NCBI GenBank assembly: GCA_947088865.1 | Contig: CAMUHY010000001.1 | Span: 1 to 64,000, forward strand | Direction: 5' to 3' | Length of the DNA stretch: 64,000 nucleotides | DNA from: an uncultured Eubacterium sp. | GTDB taxonomy: Bacteria > Bacillota > Clostridia > Lachnospirales > Lachnospiraceae | Shown here: positions 10,910 through 18,913 of the stretch, one piece after another | How positions within the stretch are numbered: position 1 is the stretch's first letter | Layout of the letters: every line of letters starts with the position of its first letter | Translations under genes and position numbers: made by a program | The notes under the pieces: model-generated | What the model was told of the DNA's origin: nothing | Database searches by the model: none | What the model saw: the letters and a program-made list of their open reading frames with translations, nothing else

Positions 10910-12238
10910 TTATTCTGCTAACGACTCCTCTTGTAGTCTGTCAAATTCTGCCATACATTCATCTACCGTTGCGCCGTTTAACAATTTTCGTACAATCAGA
11001 CAAGTATTGCCCCACTGCTCTACTTTCATTCCTGCATTGGCTCCCAACACATAAACATTTTCCTCAATTTTGTCATTTAATGGCTTTAATGCAGGAATGC
11101 AGTCTACCTTTACATTTTTAGAAGGAGAAATAACCTTATTGGTTTCTGCATATACTTTAAGCGCTTCATCTGAAGTCATAACTTCCAAAACTTCTATGGC
11201 ATCCTGTGCATGTTCTGCATTGGTGCCAATGCCATACCCCGTCATAGGCATTACGGGCATCTGTCCTCGACTGCTTGGAAATCCAATAACCAACATATTA
11301 AAATTCGGATTGCCGTATGCCGTGTCTGAGTTGGCAGCTCCCCAATATGCCATAACAATTGGTGTCTTTTGTGCCAAAAAATCAGCGCCTTCTCCTTCAA
11401 TTGCCTCACTGACATAAGCTTTTTTGGCGTCAATATAGCCACGCTCTATCAATTCCCTAAGAAATTCAAAACCCGGTCGCATATAGTCACTATATTTTTT
11501 TTCGCCATTATTCAATGCCTCAATTTCTGCTTCTGTATTTCCTCCATTATACAAATCCGCATAAGCCTGTGCAAGAACAAACGTTTCCAACCACCAACGG
11601 TTTGCCCCTACTGGCGTCTCAATTCCGTTTTCCTTAAATACTCTGCAACACTCCAAAAATTCCTCTGGCGTATTTGGCAGCTTCAATTGATATTGGTCAA
11701 ACATATCTTTATTAACAAACAAACCATAAGCTACTACTTCCTGAGGAATTGCTACGAGTTTGCCATTAATCGTATTGGCTGTTTTCACTACATCACGCAA
11801 ATTTTTTACACAGTCCAAGTTTGATAAATCCATTAATTTTCCTTCTTCTCCCAGAAGTCTTATTGTATCTGGGTTTAAAAGATAAAAATCATCCATATTA
11901 TTGCGTACTCTTTCCAGAGTAACCTCATCATATGTCTTATCCTGATAGTTTTCTGCAGTATACGTAATATAATTAACGGTTACACCCAATTTTTCCTCTG
12001 CCATACGAATCGTCTTATCTGCGGCGCTTCGTGCCATATTTTCTGCATTTGGGTCTATCTTTTCCATTGGACTAAACATATTTACAATTCGTTCATTACC
12101 TTTTGTAGGTTTTGCCAAATTCAAAATAGAATCTTCACTATTTTCACATGCTGCCATCATAAGCAATGCTACTCCTGTTACACATACCATCATTATCCTT
12201 TTTAAATGATTTCTCTTACTTTTTTTCATAAACCCCAT
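10910..12238 (-). CDS. Extracellular solute-binding lipoprotein (ABC sugar-type, family 1)
   Basis: A 442-residue secreted lipoprotein. A basic N-terminus and hydrophobic core end in the lipobox LMMAAC, so the Cys would be lipidated at the outer face of the membrane. The remainder resembles family 1 periplasmic binding proteins that bind sugars or similar solutes (LPNTPEEFLECCRVFKENG, VMAYWGAANSDT, MTGYGIGTNAEHAQDAIEVLE). No permease or ATPase genes are nearby. Instead the gene overlaps the 3' end of the hybrid sensor kinase by 23 nt, so it is more likely a ligand-sensing partner of that kinase than a transport component. The first ATG has AAGGAG 4 nt upstream; a second ATG 9 nt later is also possible. 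Confidence 0.88.
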   Translation of the reverse strand: MGFMKKSKRNHLKRIMMVCVTGVALLMMAACENSEDSILNLAKPTKGNERIVNMFSPMEKIDPNAENMARSAADKTIRMAEEKLGVTVNYITYTAENYQDKTYDEVTLERVRNNMDDFYLLNPDTIRLLGEEGKLMDLSNLDCVKNLRDVVKTANTINGKLVAIPQEVVAYGLFVNKDMFDQYQLKLPNTPEEFLECCRVFKENGIETPVGANRWWLETFVLAQAYADLYNGGNTEAEIEALNNGEKKYSDYMRPGFEFLRELIERGYIDAKKAYVSEAIEGEGADFLAQKTPIVMAYWGAANSDTAYGNPNFNMLVIGFPSSRGQMPVMPMTGYGIGTNAEHAQDAIEVLEVMTSDEALKVYAETNKVISPSKNVKVDCIPALKPLNDKIEENVYVLGANAGMKVEQWGNTCLIVRKLLNGATVDECMAEFDRLQEESLAE

Positions 12239-14840
12239 TTTTCTCCTTATTGGTTTGTGCTGTTTCTTTAAAGATATATTGGTTTATCACTTTCTTTAAC
12301 AATTCTACATCCACTGGTTTTGCCAGATGAACATTCATTCCAGCATTTAGTGCATCTTTTTCATCCTCTGCAAACGCATTTGCAGTCATAGCAATAATAG
12401 GAATTTTTGTTGCATCTTCACGTGGCAATGCTCGAATCAATTTTGTTGCATCATAGCCATTCATAACAGGCATCTGAACATCCATCAAAATTGCATCAAA
12501 TTCGCCTTCTTTAGATTCTTTAAAACGTTCTAATGCAATTTGACCGTTGTCGCAAATTTCACAATTTGCTCCCTCCGATAACAAAATCTCGGACAAAATT
12601 TCTGCATTAATCTCATTATCTTCTGCTGCAAGGAAATGTAACCCCTGAAGGCTATGTTCCTGCTCAGACTGCAAATTCCAGCTATTTCCAGATTCTTCTG
12701 CCTGTATTTCTATAACTTTTTCTCTCAAGGCTGATACAAAGACTGGTTTTACAAGAACTTCTGTATATCCAAATGAAAGCATCTCCTCCATATCATTGGT
12801 ATCATGAACTGTCATAAACATCAAAAATGCGGATTCTGGCAAAGCAGCTCTTATCCTTTGTGCCATCAAAAGACCATTTTGCCCTAATGTACTCCAATCA
12901 ATCAGCACCATATGATAACTATTTTGTGTACTGTTAGCCGTTTCTATCATATGCAAAGCTTCCTGTGCATCAAATGTAATATCAACTGAAATGCCCATAT
13001 CCTCCATAAACGTTTGTATATTTTTGATTTCCTGCACATGTTCAACAACACACAAAATTCGTGAAATTCCACTCTTTTCCCAAAACAGCCGGTCAGTCTG
13101 ACTTTCTGATATGCGAAGCTCCAACTCTACACGGAATAAACTTCCTTTGTTGACCTCGCTAAATACTTCAATACTTCCTCCCATCAACTCCACAATGTTT
13201 TTGGTAATTGCCATGCCAAGTCCTGTACCCTGCACTTTGTTTGTGGTACTGTTTTCTGCTCTGGTAAAAACATCAAAAATAGTCTTTAAATATTCTGGCG
13301 TCATACCATAACCATTATCTTCAACTTCAATTCGGATACGTTCAAAATGACTGGAATGCTGCTTTAATCCAATCATACGAAACCATATATTTCCGCCCTC
13401 TGGTGTATATTTTACAGCATTGGAAAGCAAGTTAATTAAAATTTGATTAATTCTTGTCTCATCACCTCTTAAATACTCATTTTTAATATCTGTAACTTCC
13501 ACATAAAATTTCTGTGCTCTTGCACTTGCCATTGGACGAATAATCGCATCGATAGAAGACACCAAATCATTGAGAGCAAACTCTTCCTCCGTAAGCACTA
13601 CCTTGCCGCTCTCTATCTTAGAGACCTCTAAAATATCATTAATTAAGCTAATTAAATGCTGCCCTGAAGCCTTGATTTTTTTCGTATATTCCCGCACCTT
13701 ATCCGCATTTTCTGCGTCCTTGTCCAGCAGTGTAGTAAATCCAAGTACTGCATTCATTGGAGTGCGGATATCATGGGACATATTGGAAAGAAATGTAGTC
13801 TTCGCGTTACTTGCCAACTGCGCCGCATGTAAAGCCTCTTTTAATTGTTGATTATATCGTTCTCTTTCTACTTCTCGTTCTCGCATGATTTTTTGCTGCT
13901 GTCTCTGATTAACAAAATATACAAAACAACACAAGAAAAATGCTGCCAGCATAATTGCCACAACGACATATATATGATTATTTACCGTTGTGCCTTCTTG
14001 TTGGATAGCTTCTGTCGGCACATAACCTGTCAGACAGATTGTTCTATCATTAACCATCCAGATAAAATTTAGAGCGCTTTTTTTCCTAATATCATGGTAA
14101 AACATCATATTATTTTTATTTTCTATACATTTTTCAATTTCTGCAAGAATATTTGGCTCATGGATATCATTGGCGCGATAAAAATCTTCTAAATTAAGAT
14201 GCCCTGCATCGCGCTGTCCCATACCTTTTGGTTTCAATACAAATCGCTGTGTTGTCATATCCATAACATAGAGCATAGCCTGTTTGTTATAAAATCCCTC
14301 CGGAAGCAATTTATCAAAAGAATCATATATATATTCTACATAAAGATTACCTATTGTCTGACTATCTTTTATAACCGGACATTTTAATGTATAAGCCCAT
14401 GTTCCCATATAATTCACATATGAATTAGAAATTTCAATGCCATCCATTGTATTACTTACAGTAAATACCATTTTTTCCTCTGAAAATGTTTCTCCAACAT
14501 TAGAAACACCTTCTTTTTCCCCTGCACGAATCAGTGAAATCTTTACCATTGTCTGATTTTTCTGATAAGAACGAACATACTCTTCTACATCCTGTCTTGT
14601 AGCAATTTCTCTAGCTATCAATTTTTGAAATTCTGCTTCTTTTTTACAGATAGACTCTATAATACATTTTATTAAATCCAAATTTTCATTGAGATTTTGA
14701 ATTGCCGATGCAGACATTTCTTCTGATACTTTTCGTGATACCGAAAATACGACGCCTCCCAGTATACAAAATACTAAGATAATAGAAAGAAGCAACGTTA
14801 TTTTTTTATCCGTTCTATTTTTATTTTTTTTCTCTTTCAT
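12216..14840 (-). CDS. Hybrid sensor histidine kinase with two receiver domains
   Basis: An 874-residue membrane sensor. Membrane segments lie at about 14-34 and 289-310 and flank an extracellular Cache-like domain of about 250 residues. The coiled linker leads to HisKA with SHDIRTPMNA (His356) and an HATPase domain (NLLSNAVKYT, GTGLGMAITKNIVELMGG). The first receiver is degenerate: its acidic pair reads VEHV instead of DD, though VLIDWS keeps an Asp. The second receiver is canonical (AAEDNEINAEIL, AILMDVQMPVMNG, KPVDVELL). No separate DNA-binding regulator is encoded next to it, so output is probably by protein interaction or phosphotransfer. It overlaps the solute-binding lipoprotein gene. 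Confidence 0.95.
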   Translation of the reverse strand: MKEKKNKNRTDKKITLLLSIILVFCILGGVVFSVSRKVSEEMSASAIQNLNENLDLIKCIIESICKKEAEFQKLIAREIATRQDVEEYVRSYQKNQTMVKISLIRAGEKEGVSNVGETFSEEKMVFTVSNTMDGIEISNSYVNYMGTWAYTLKCPVIKDSQTIGNLYVEYIYDSFDKLLPEGFYNKQAMLYVMDMTTQRFVLKPKGMGQRDAGHLNLEDFYRANDIHEPNILAEIEKCIENKNNMMFYHDIRKKSALNFIWMVNDRTICLTGYVPTEAIQQEGTTVNNHIYVVVAIMLAAFFLCCFVYFVNQRQQQKIMREREVERERYNQQLKEALHAAQLASNAKTTFLSNMSHDIRTPMNAVLGFTTLLDKDAENADKVREYTKKIKASGQHLISLINDILEVSKIESGKVVLTEEEFALNDLVSSIDAIIRPMASARAQKFYVEVTDIKNEYLRGDETRINQILINLLSNAVKYTPEGGNIWFRMIGLKQHSSHFERIRIEVEDNGYGMTPEYLKTIFDVFTRAENSTTNKVQGTGLGMAITKNIVELMGGSIEVFSEVNKGSLFRVELELRISESQTDRLFWEKSGISRILCVVEHVQEIKNIQTFMEDMGISVDITFDAQEALHMIETANSTQNSYHMVLIDWSTLGQNGLLMAQRIRAALPESAFLMFMTVHDTNDMEEMLSFGYTEVLVKPVFVSALREKVIEIQAEESGNSWNLQSEQEHSLQGLHFLAAEDNEINAEILSEILLSEGANCEICDNGQIALERFKESKEGEFDAILMDVQMPVMNGYDATKLIRALPREDATKIPIIAMTANAFAEDEKDALNAGMNVHLAKPVDVELLKKVINQYIFKETAQTNKEKNGVYEKK

Positions 14841-14893
14841 TTTTATTCACCAAACTTTTTCACTACTTCGTTTAAAATCACCTGTAATTATAT

Positions 14894-14922
14894 ATAATAT
14901 GCGAAATATTTTTAATTGTCAA
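14894..14922 (-). promoter_or_regulatory. Probable promoter of the hybrid kinase/lipoprotein operon
   Basis: Minus-strand TTGACA (14917-14922), a 17-bp spacer and TATTAT (14894-14899), about 55 bp before the kinase ATG. This is close to the vegetative consensus. Confidence 0.65.
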
Positions 14923-14989
14923 TAAAACGAATTTTGTTGATGAATATTATATATTGAAGTCTTCTCAAACCCATTTAAATCAAGACAAC

Positions 14990-15042
14990 AAAGAGACTGT
15001 TGCACCAAGAAAAAACACTTTACTTGATACAACAGTCCCTTT
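14990..15042 (-). terminator. Terminator-like inverted repeat after the FlxA-like gene
   Basis: A 20-bp imperfect inverted repeat (14990-15009 / 15023-15042) with arms built on GACTGTTG. The T-run on the minus side is weak (CTCTTTGTTGTC). Similar stems recur at 18748, 28577 and 61521. Confidence 0.6.
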
Positions 15043-15063
15043 AAAATTTTCTATATTTTTTTA

Positions 15064-15819
15064 TTATAAACGAACATCTATTGATGTATAAGGTATTGAT
15101 TGTGTTGCTGTCTGTGTTGCTTCGACTGCAACAACTTCCAACTCTTTATTGTCTGCTTCCTGCTTTGTCTTATCCGTTTTGTCCTTCTTATTTTCATCTG
15201 TTTGTGTTGTATCTTCTTTTTCTGATGCCTCCTTTGCAATATCGTTGGCATCCGCAAGAGCAGACATCTGTGAAGCAGTTGCTGCCTGAGCTTTTGACTG
15301 TACATTTGCCAATTCTTCCTCTTTTTTCTCCGTACTTACTCCTCTGCCTTGATCCATTTTAATCTCAGACTCCAAAACGCTTGCTTTTCCTTCCATCTGC
15401 ACAGCTACACTGCCCTGTACCTTTGCTTGTTTCATTGAAGAATCTGCTGAAATCATTGCCTGCATATTAGACTGGGACAATCCACTGTTTTGCTTGTCTG
15501 ATTTTATGGATTTTTGACTGCCTCCAAGCATATCCTCCATAGATGAACCTTTTGACTGCTGCTCCTTTCTCTGCTCAATCTGATGCTGTCTGAGCTGTTG
15601 ATTTAATGTAGTAATCTCCTGCTGAATTTCCTGTCTTTTTTTCATTTTTTCTTCTAATGATATTTCATCGTTTGATGAAAGCTCCTGCAATTTCTTTTGT
15701 GCGTTTGCTATCTGATTTTGAATATTTTTGCTGACAGAATCTGTCTGCATATTCATGCCAGAACCTCCTGTCTGCATAGAATTATTATTTGTACCTGTCA
15801 CACTGCTAATCATCATCAT
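15064..15819 (-). CDS. FlxA-like protein
   Basis: A 251-residue hydrophilic protein. The segment VSKNIQNQIANAQKKLQELS...EISLEEKMKKRQEIQQEI matches the FlxA-like family, which is linked to flagellar gene expression in enterobacteria and common in motile clostridia. Role unknown. The rest is low-complexity, rich in Gln, Lys, Ser and Met, with predicted helix/coiled coil and an acidic-basic tail (KEDTTQTDENKKDKTDKTK). The start is the first of three ATG codons at 15819 because AAAGGAG lies 6 nt upstream; the 31 codons before it in frame lack a site. Upstream lie 21-bp-phased GTTGT repeats shared with the neighbouring LytTR regulator, suggesting joint control. Confidence 0.75.
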   Translation of the reverse strand: MMMISSVTGTNNNSMQTGGSGMNMQTDSVSKNIQNQIANAQKKLQELSSNDEISLEEKMKKRQEIQQEITTLNQQLRQHQIEQRKEQQSKGSSMEDMLGGSQKSIKSDKQNSGLSQSNMQAMISADSSMKQAKVQGSVAVQMEGKASVLESEIKMDQGRGVSTEKKEEELANVQSKAQAATASQMSALADANDIAKEASEKEDTTQTDENKKDKTDKTKQEADNKELEVVAVEATQTATQSIPYTSIDVRL

Positions 15820-15969
15820 TTTGGTCTCCTTTCCTTGTTGCTGTACCACTTTGCACAGCGGATATACCTTAAACGGTAAATCCATTACATCCTTGTATTT
15901 ATAATCGAACAAACATTATCTGTTCTTATGGATGTTTTCGGAAATGTCATTTACAATCTAAACCAAAAT

Positions 15970-15999
15970 GTTGTGGAACGGAGTTTTTCTGTTGTAAAC
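15970..15999 (-). promoter_or_regulatory. Putative LytTR operator upstream of the FlxA-like gene
   Basis: Direct repeats GTTGTGGAA (15970-15978) and GTTGTAAAC (15991-15999) start exactly 21 bp apart, as seen from the plus strand. The same motif at the same spacing occurs at 18225-18254, before the LytTR regulator gene. LytTR regulators bind paired direct repeats about two helical turns apart. The site lies about 150 bp before the FlxA-like start. Confidence 0.5.
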
Positions 16000-16007
16000 C
16001 AGACTAC

Positions 16008-17435
16008 TTACGTCTCCATCATTAACAAAATACTTAAACAAAACACATCATCTTTTAAATCAATAACAATATCTCCCAAATATTTTTGTGCAACCTTTTG
16101 TATATTGAGCAATCCATAGCCATGGCTTTGACTGTAATCGTTTTTTTGCTTTTTTGACGTTATTGGCAGCCCGCTTTCTGTATTCCACTGCAAACTTCCT
16201 GTAAAATAATTGCTTACCTCTATCATATAAGCATTGTTTCTGCGGTATGATACAATTGCTATATAAGCTGTTTCACTTTTTGATGTATATTCCAACGCAT
16301 TTTGCAGTGCATTATTTAAAATCACACTGATATCAAAGACATTTAGACTTGAATCCATAGGATAATGAAAATCCTTATCAAAACGGATTTTCTTCTTGTC
16401 TGCCTTGCGTTGCATTTCCTGCAAAATCACATCCGTCACCGGATTCCCGCTGTTTATATTGCCAGTCACTTCCGAGAGCGCAGCTTTTAATTCCATACTG
16501 TATGCAATCGCTTCTTTTTGCTTATTTCCAGTATAAAGCCTTTCCAATGTCATAATATGATTGGTCATATCATGTCGAATACACCGAATCCCCTGATATA
16601 AATTTTCTACTTGCTCAATATGTTCTTTGATATGTTCCATCTGTATTGCAAGCAATTCATTTTGCAGTTTTTCTTCCTGACCTGCCTTAATTTTTTGATA
16701 CAGCACAATAACAACAACAATAACAACAATAGTTATAATATAATAAAACAACGACAAAATATCATATATTTCTGAGATTTTTTTTAGTTCTGCTATATAA
16801 AAATTGCGATAATACCATATCAATTCATAACCTACTACCCCCATAAATGAAGGCACAATCAATATAAACAACTCTTTTTTTGACATTTTAGCAGCTTTAC
16901 AGACATAATTTTTCAAAACACATCGTATTCCAATAATTGTAAATAAAAACTCTAACGCTAAATACAATAGACATACCACAATATATAAAGCAAACGACCT
17001 ATTGGGATGCGTTCTCATATAATTGGTATTTAATATAAAATCATATAGATTATCATACAAAATTTCTGCCATTGCCGATGTAAACCAACGCAGTGAAAAA
17101 AAGGTGACAGCAATAAAAATTTTTTGCTCATAATTTCTTTGTTCTGCCCAGCACATTATAAGAAATGGAACAAAAACGCCTACGCTATAAGCCATAAATG
17201 TACTAAAAAGTATTGGTATCTCATAAAGGATTACCATTGTCAAAATATATGTTATACCAACACAACATGTCCATTTTTTCTTTTTTGTTTTGCCAAAAGG
17301 ATATGATAAAGGATACTCTGAGGAAATCTCCATAAATGGTTTTGCAAAATAATAAAAACAATATCCCATAATAAAAATTTCCACAATAGGCACCATATGA
17401 GATATAATTGTCCAATGTATCTCATTCAATGCCAT
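16008..17435 (-). CDS. GHKL-family sensor histidine kinase (AgrC/NatK type)
   Basis: A 475-residue membrane kinase. The N-terminal half (about 1-240) has six or so hydrophobic segments, as in the sensor part of AgrC-like proteins. A linker with IRCIRHDMTNHIMTLERLY follows; the His is the probable phosphorylation site. The GHKL ATPase domain has NNALQNALEY (N box) and GYGLLNIQKVAQ (G box). It starts 14 nt inside the end of the response-regulator gene, so the pair is translationally coupled. No AgrB/AgrD peptide genes are present; the signal is unknown. Confidence 0.93.
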   Translation of the reverse strand: MALNEIHWTIISHMVPIVEIFIMGYCFYYFAKPFMEISSEYPLSYPFGKTKKKKWTCCVGITYILTMVILYEIPILFSTFMAYSVGVFVPFLIMCWAEQRNYEQKIFIAVTFFSLRWFTSAMAEILYDNLYDFILNTNYMRTHPNRSFALYIVVCLLYLALEFLFTIIGIRCVLKNYVCKAAKMSKKELFILIVPSFMGVVGYELIWYYRNFYIAELKKISEIYDILSLFYYIITIVVIVVVIVLYQKIKAGQEEKLQNELLAIQMEHIKEHIEQVENLYQGIRCIRHDMTNHIMTLERLYTGNKQKEAIAYSMELKAALSEVTGNINSGNPVTDVILQEMQRKADKKKIRFDKDFHYPMDSSLNVFDISVILNNALQNALEYTSKSETAYIAIVSYRRNNAYMIEVSNYFTGSLQWNTESGLPITSKKQKNDYSQSHGYGLLNIQKVAQKYLGDIVIDLKDDVFCLSILLMMET

Positions 17436-18156
17436 TTTTTCTTTCCTTTCTCTGATTATACCTCAAATAGGATTTTACAAATTCCTTATAATTTTGCTTT
17501 GCCATAAGCGCCTGTCCTTTTTCCAAGTAAATCGTTGTGGCATCATATTTTCTAATATATTTAAAATTTACAAGATATGCTCGGTGCGGACGATAAAAAT
17601 CATCACCTGCTTTAGCCTGCAATTCTTTCATTTTTCCATAATATTCTATATCCATATGAGTCGTGTGCAAAATCACTTTTCGGTCAAACACTTCTGCATA
17701 GATAACATCTTCCAAATCAACAGCAATATGCTTACCGCCTGTTGTTACAAGTAGACTAGGCACATCTTTTTTGGAATTTGTAATTTTTCTATTTTTTCTA
17801 TCTTGCAATTCCTTTACTGCATTTCTTAAAATTTCTTCAAATTTAACATCATCAAAAGGTTTCACTAAATAATGAAACGCGCCTACATCAAAAGCCTGAA
17901 ATACATATTCTTCAAAAGCTGTTATAAAAATAAGAATAGTATTTTTATGGCTTTTGCGAAATTCTCTGGCTGTTTCCATTCCATTTTTACCTTCCATCTG
18001 AATATCTAACAGTAAAATATCAGGACAACTATTAGACAAAAGCAATTCTTCTCCAGACAAATAAAGCAATACATTTGATTTTGGATATAATCTTTTTACT
18101 TTTTCTTCAAGCATATTGCTGATTTCTTGTTCATCATCACATATTGCTATCTGCAT
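17422..18156 (-). CDS. LytTR-family response regulator
   Basis: A 244-residue transcription regulator. The receiver domain starts MQIAICDDEQEIS and carries the phospho-acceptor in DILLLDIQMEGKNGME; FITAFEEYVFQAFDVGAFHYLVKPF follows the usual pattern. The LytTR DNA-binding domain spans about residues 140-238 (GKHIAVDLEDVIYAE, FYRPHRAYLVNFKYI). The start at 18156 has GGAAG 8 nt upstream; the frame is open 22 codons further up, but those are not receiver sequence. It is co-transcribed with the GHKL kinase. The repeat pair at 18225-18254 suggests autoregulation. Confidence 0.95.
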   Translation of the reverse strand: MQIAICDDEQEISNMLEEKVKRLYPKSNVLLYLSGEELLLSNSCPDILLLDIQMEGKNGMETAREFRKSHKNTILIFITAFEEYVFQAFDVGAFHYLVKPFDDVKFEEILRNAVKELQDRKNRKITNSKKDVPSLLVTTGGKHIAVDLEDVIYAEVFDRKVILHTTHMDIEYYGKMKELQAKAGDDFYRPHRAYLVNFKYIRKYDATTIYLEKGQALMAKQNYKEFVKSYLRYNQRKERKNGIE

Positions 18157-18186
18157 ACGTTCACTTCCTTTACCGTTCTTCAGCTT

Positions 18187-18254
18187 ATTATATCGAAATA
18201 TCAATACAATTGCGATAACCACATGTTGTAAAATAAACTTTTTTTGTTGTAAAA
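18187..18254 (-). promoter_or_regulatory. Putative LytTR-controlled promoter of the LytTR/GHKL pair
   Basis: Two identical 9-bp repeats, GTTGTAAAA at 18225-18233 and 18246-18254, start 21 bp apart. A minus-strand TATAAT (18187-18192) has no good -35 at normal spacing, as expected for an activator-dependent promoter. The start codon lies 31 bp further on. Confidence 0.55.
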
Positions 18255-18272
18255 CATTTATTATTTCTTTTC

Positions 18273-18301
18273 TTGAATGATTAAAAATGCCGTGTTATAC
18301 T
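18273..18301 (+). promoter_or_regulatory. Probable promoter of the leader/CD3324/Vat-like unit
   Basis: TTGAAT (18273-18278), a 17-bp spacer and TATACT (18296-18301). A start near 18308 would give a leader of about 170 nt before the CD3324-type ATG. It is divergent from the LytTR promoter. Confidence 0.5.
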
Positions 18302-18334
18302 TTTCATATATAAAATACGTTGGTGGTGAATTTA

Positions 18335-18424
18335 ATGTGTATCAATAAGAAAAAGAAAAACAAAGCTTCGCTCCATGCAAAGCCAGTGCAGCGACACTTG
18401 CATGGAGTACTGATTAGTCGCTGA
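18335..18424 (+). CDS. Putative leader peptide (29 residues)
   Basis: A short frame, ATG 18335 to TGA 18424, preceded by GGTGG about 8 nt upstream. The peptide is strongly basic: it opens MCINKKKKNK and ends KPVQRHLHGVLISR. From memory that ending resembles leader peptides before tet(M)-type and other ribosome-protection or resistance genes; this needs a search. The frame covers both arms of competing RNA folds, one of which hides the downstream Shine-Dalgarno. That is the arrangement of translational attenuators such as those of erm and cat genes. Inferred function: ribosome movement or stalling here sets expression of the next gene(s). Confidence 0.5.
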   Translation: MCINKKKKNKASLHAKPVQRHLHGVLISR

Positions 18425-18475
18425 CTTATCACAACTGGCTTTGCTGCTTGACCTATCAATCAAGGAGGAAAGCTT
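18363..18475 (+). promoter_or_regulatory. Putative translational attenuator with competing RNA folds
   Basis: Fold A: AAGCTT (18363-18368) and CTCC (18371-18374) pair with AAGCTT (18470-18475) and GGAG (18464-18467), covering the Shine-Dalgarno of the CD3324-type gene. Inside it GCAAAGCCAGT (18377-18387) pairs with ACTGGCTTTGC (18434-18444), and CAGCGAC (18389-18395) with GTCGCTG (18417-18423). Fold B: CTCCATGCAA (18371-18380) pairs with TTGCATGGAG (18398-18407), which breaks fold A and frees the site. Confidence 0.55.
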
Positions 18476-18478
18476 ACT

Positions 18479-18742
18479 ATGAAATATATCAATGCAAATG
18501 AGATTCTCCCCAATATATTGGTTGAAGAACTCCAACAATATATTCAGGCAGGATATCTTTATATCCCAGCTAAGGCAACACAACATAAATCTTGGGGCGA
18601 ATTATCGGGCTATCGAAAAGAGCTTAAAAAACGCAATGAACAAATTATTGCACAATATCGACAAGGTATGACTATTCAAGACCTTGCTGCTTCTTATCAT
18701 CTTTCGATATATGCTATCAGAAAAATAATATATCAGCCATAA
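18479..18742 (+). CDS. CD3324-family protein (small helix-turn-helix protein)
   Basis: An 87-residue cytoplasmic protein. The pattern MKYINANEILP...LQQYIQAGYLYIPAK...KSWGELSGYRKELKKRNEQI...YHLSIYAIRKII matches the CD3324 family, common in clostridia. The C-terminal half (about 55-87) looks like a Mor/sigma-type helix-turn-helix (GMTIQDLAASYHLSIYAIRKI), so DNA binding is likely, but the role is unknown. AAGGAGG lies 10 nt before the ATG and can be sequestered by the leader fold. A strong hairpin follows at 18748, then a Vat-like acetyltransferase gene on the same strand, so the two may share the leader-controlled transcript by read-through. Confidence 0.8.
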   Translation: MKYINANEILPNILVEELQQYIQAGYLYIPAKATQHKSWGELSGYRKELKKRNEQIIAQYRQGMTIQDLAASYHLSIYAIRKIIYQP

Positions 18743-18747
18743 TAATA

Positions 18748-18820
18748 AAACTGCTGCAAAAGAAAATTACACTTGATATTGTTTTATCAAATATTATATT
18801 CTTTGCAGCAGTTTCTTTTT
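18748..18820 (+). terminator. Terminator between the CD3324-type and Vat-like genes
   Basis: A perfect 13-bp stem, AAACTGCTGCAAA (18748-18760) / TTTGCAGCAGTTT (18802-18814), with an inner TTGATA/TATCAA stem and a following CTTTTT. It probably ends most transcripts; read-through would reach the acetyltransferase gene. Confidence 0.8.
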
Positions 18821-18913
18821 CTACTTATTATATCTGTATCATTTTGTATATTGAAAAACATTCTGTCAATCAATACAATAATTCTATACTATAATAAACA
18901 GGAGGCTTACAAA

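Noticed and set aside
15935-15960. Sigma-28-like flagellar promoter before the FlxA-like gene (TAGA-N14-TCCGAAAA)
   Set aside because: Both elements depart from consensus and the LytTR-type repeat pair explains the region better; kept only as a possibility.
16008-18156. Complete agr-type quorum-sensing locus
   Set aside because: The kinase and LytTR regulator are AgrC/AgrA-like but no AgrB protease or AgrD peptide gene is near, and the same is true at 24419-26452.
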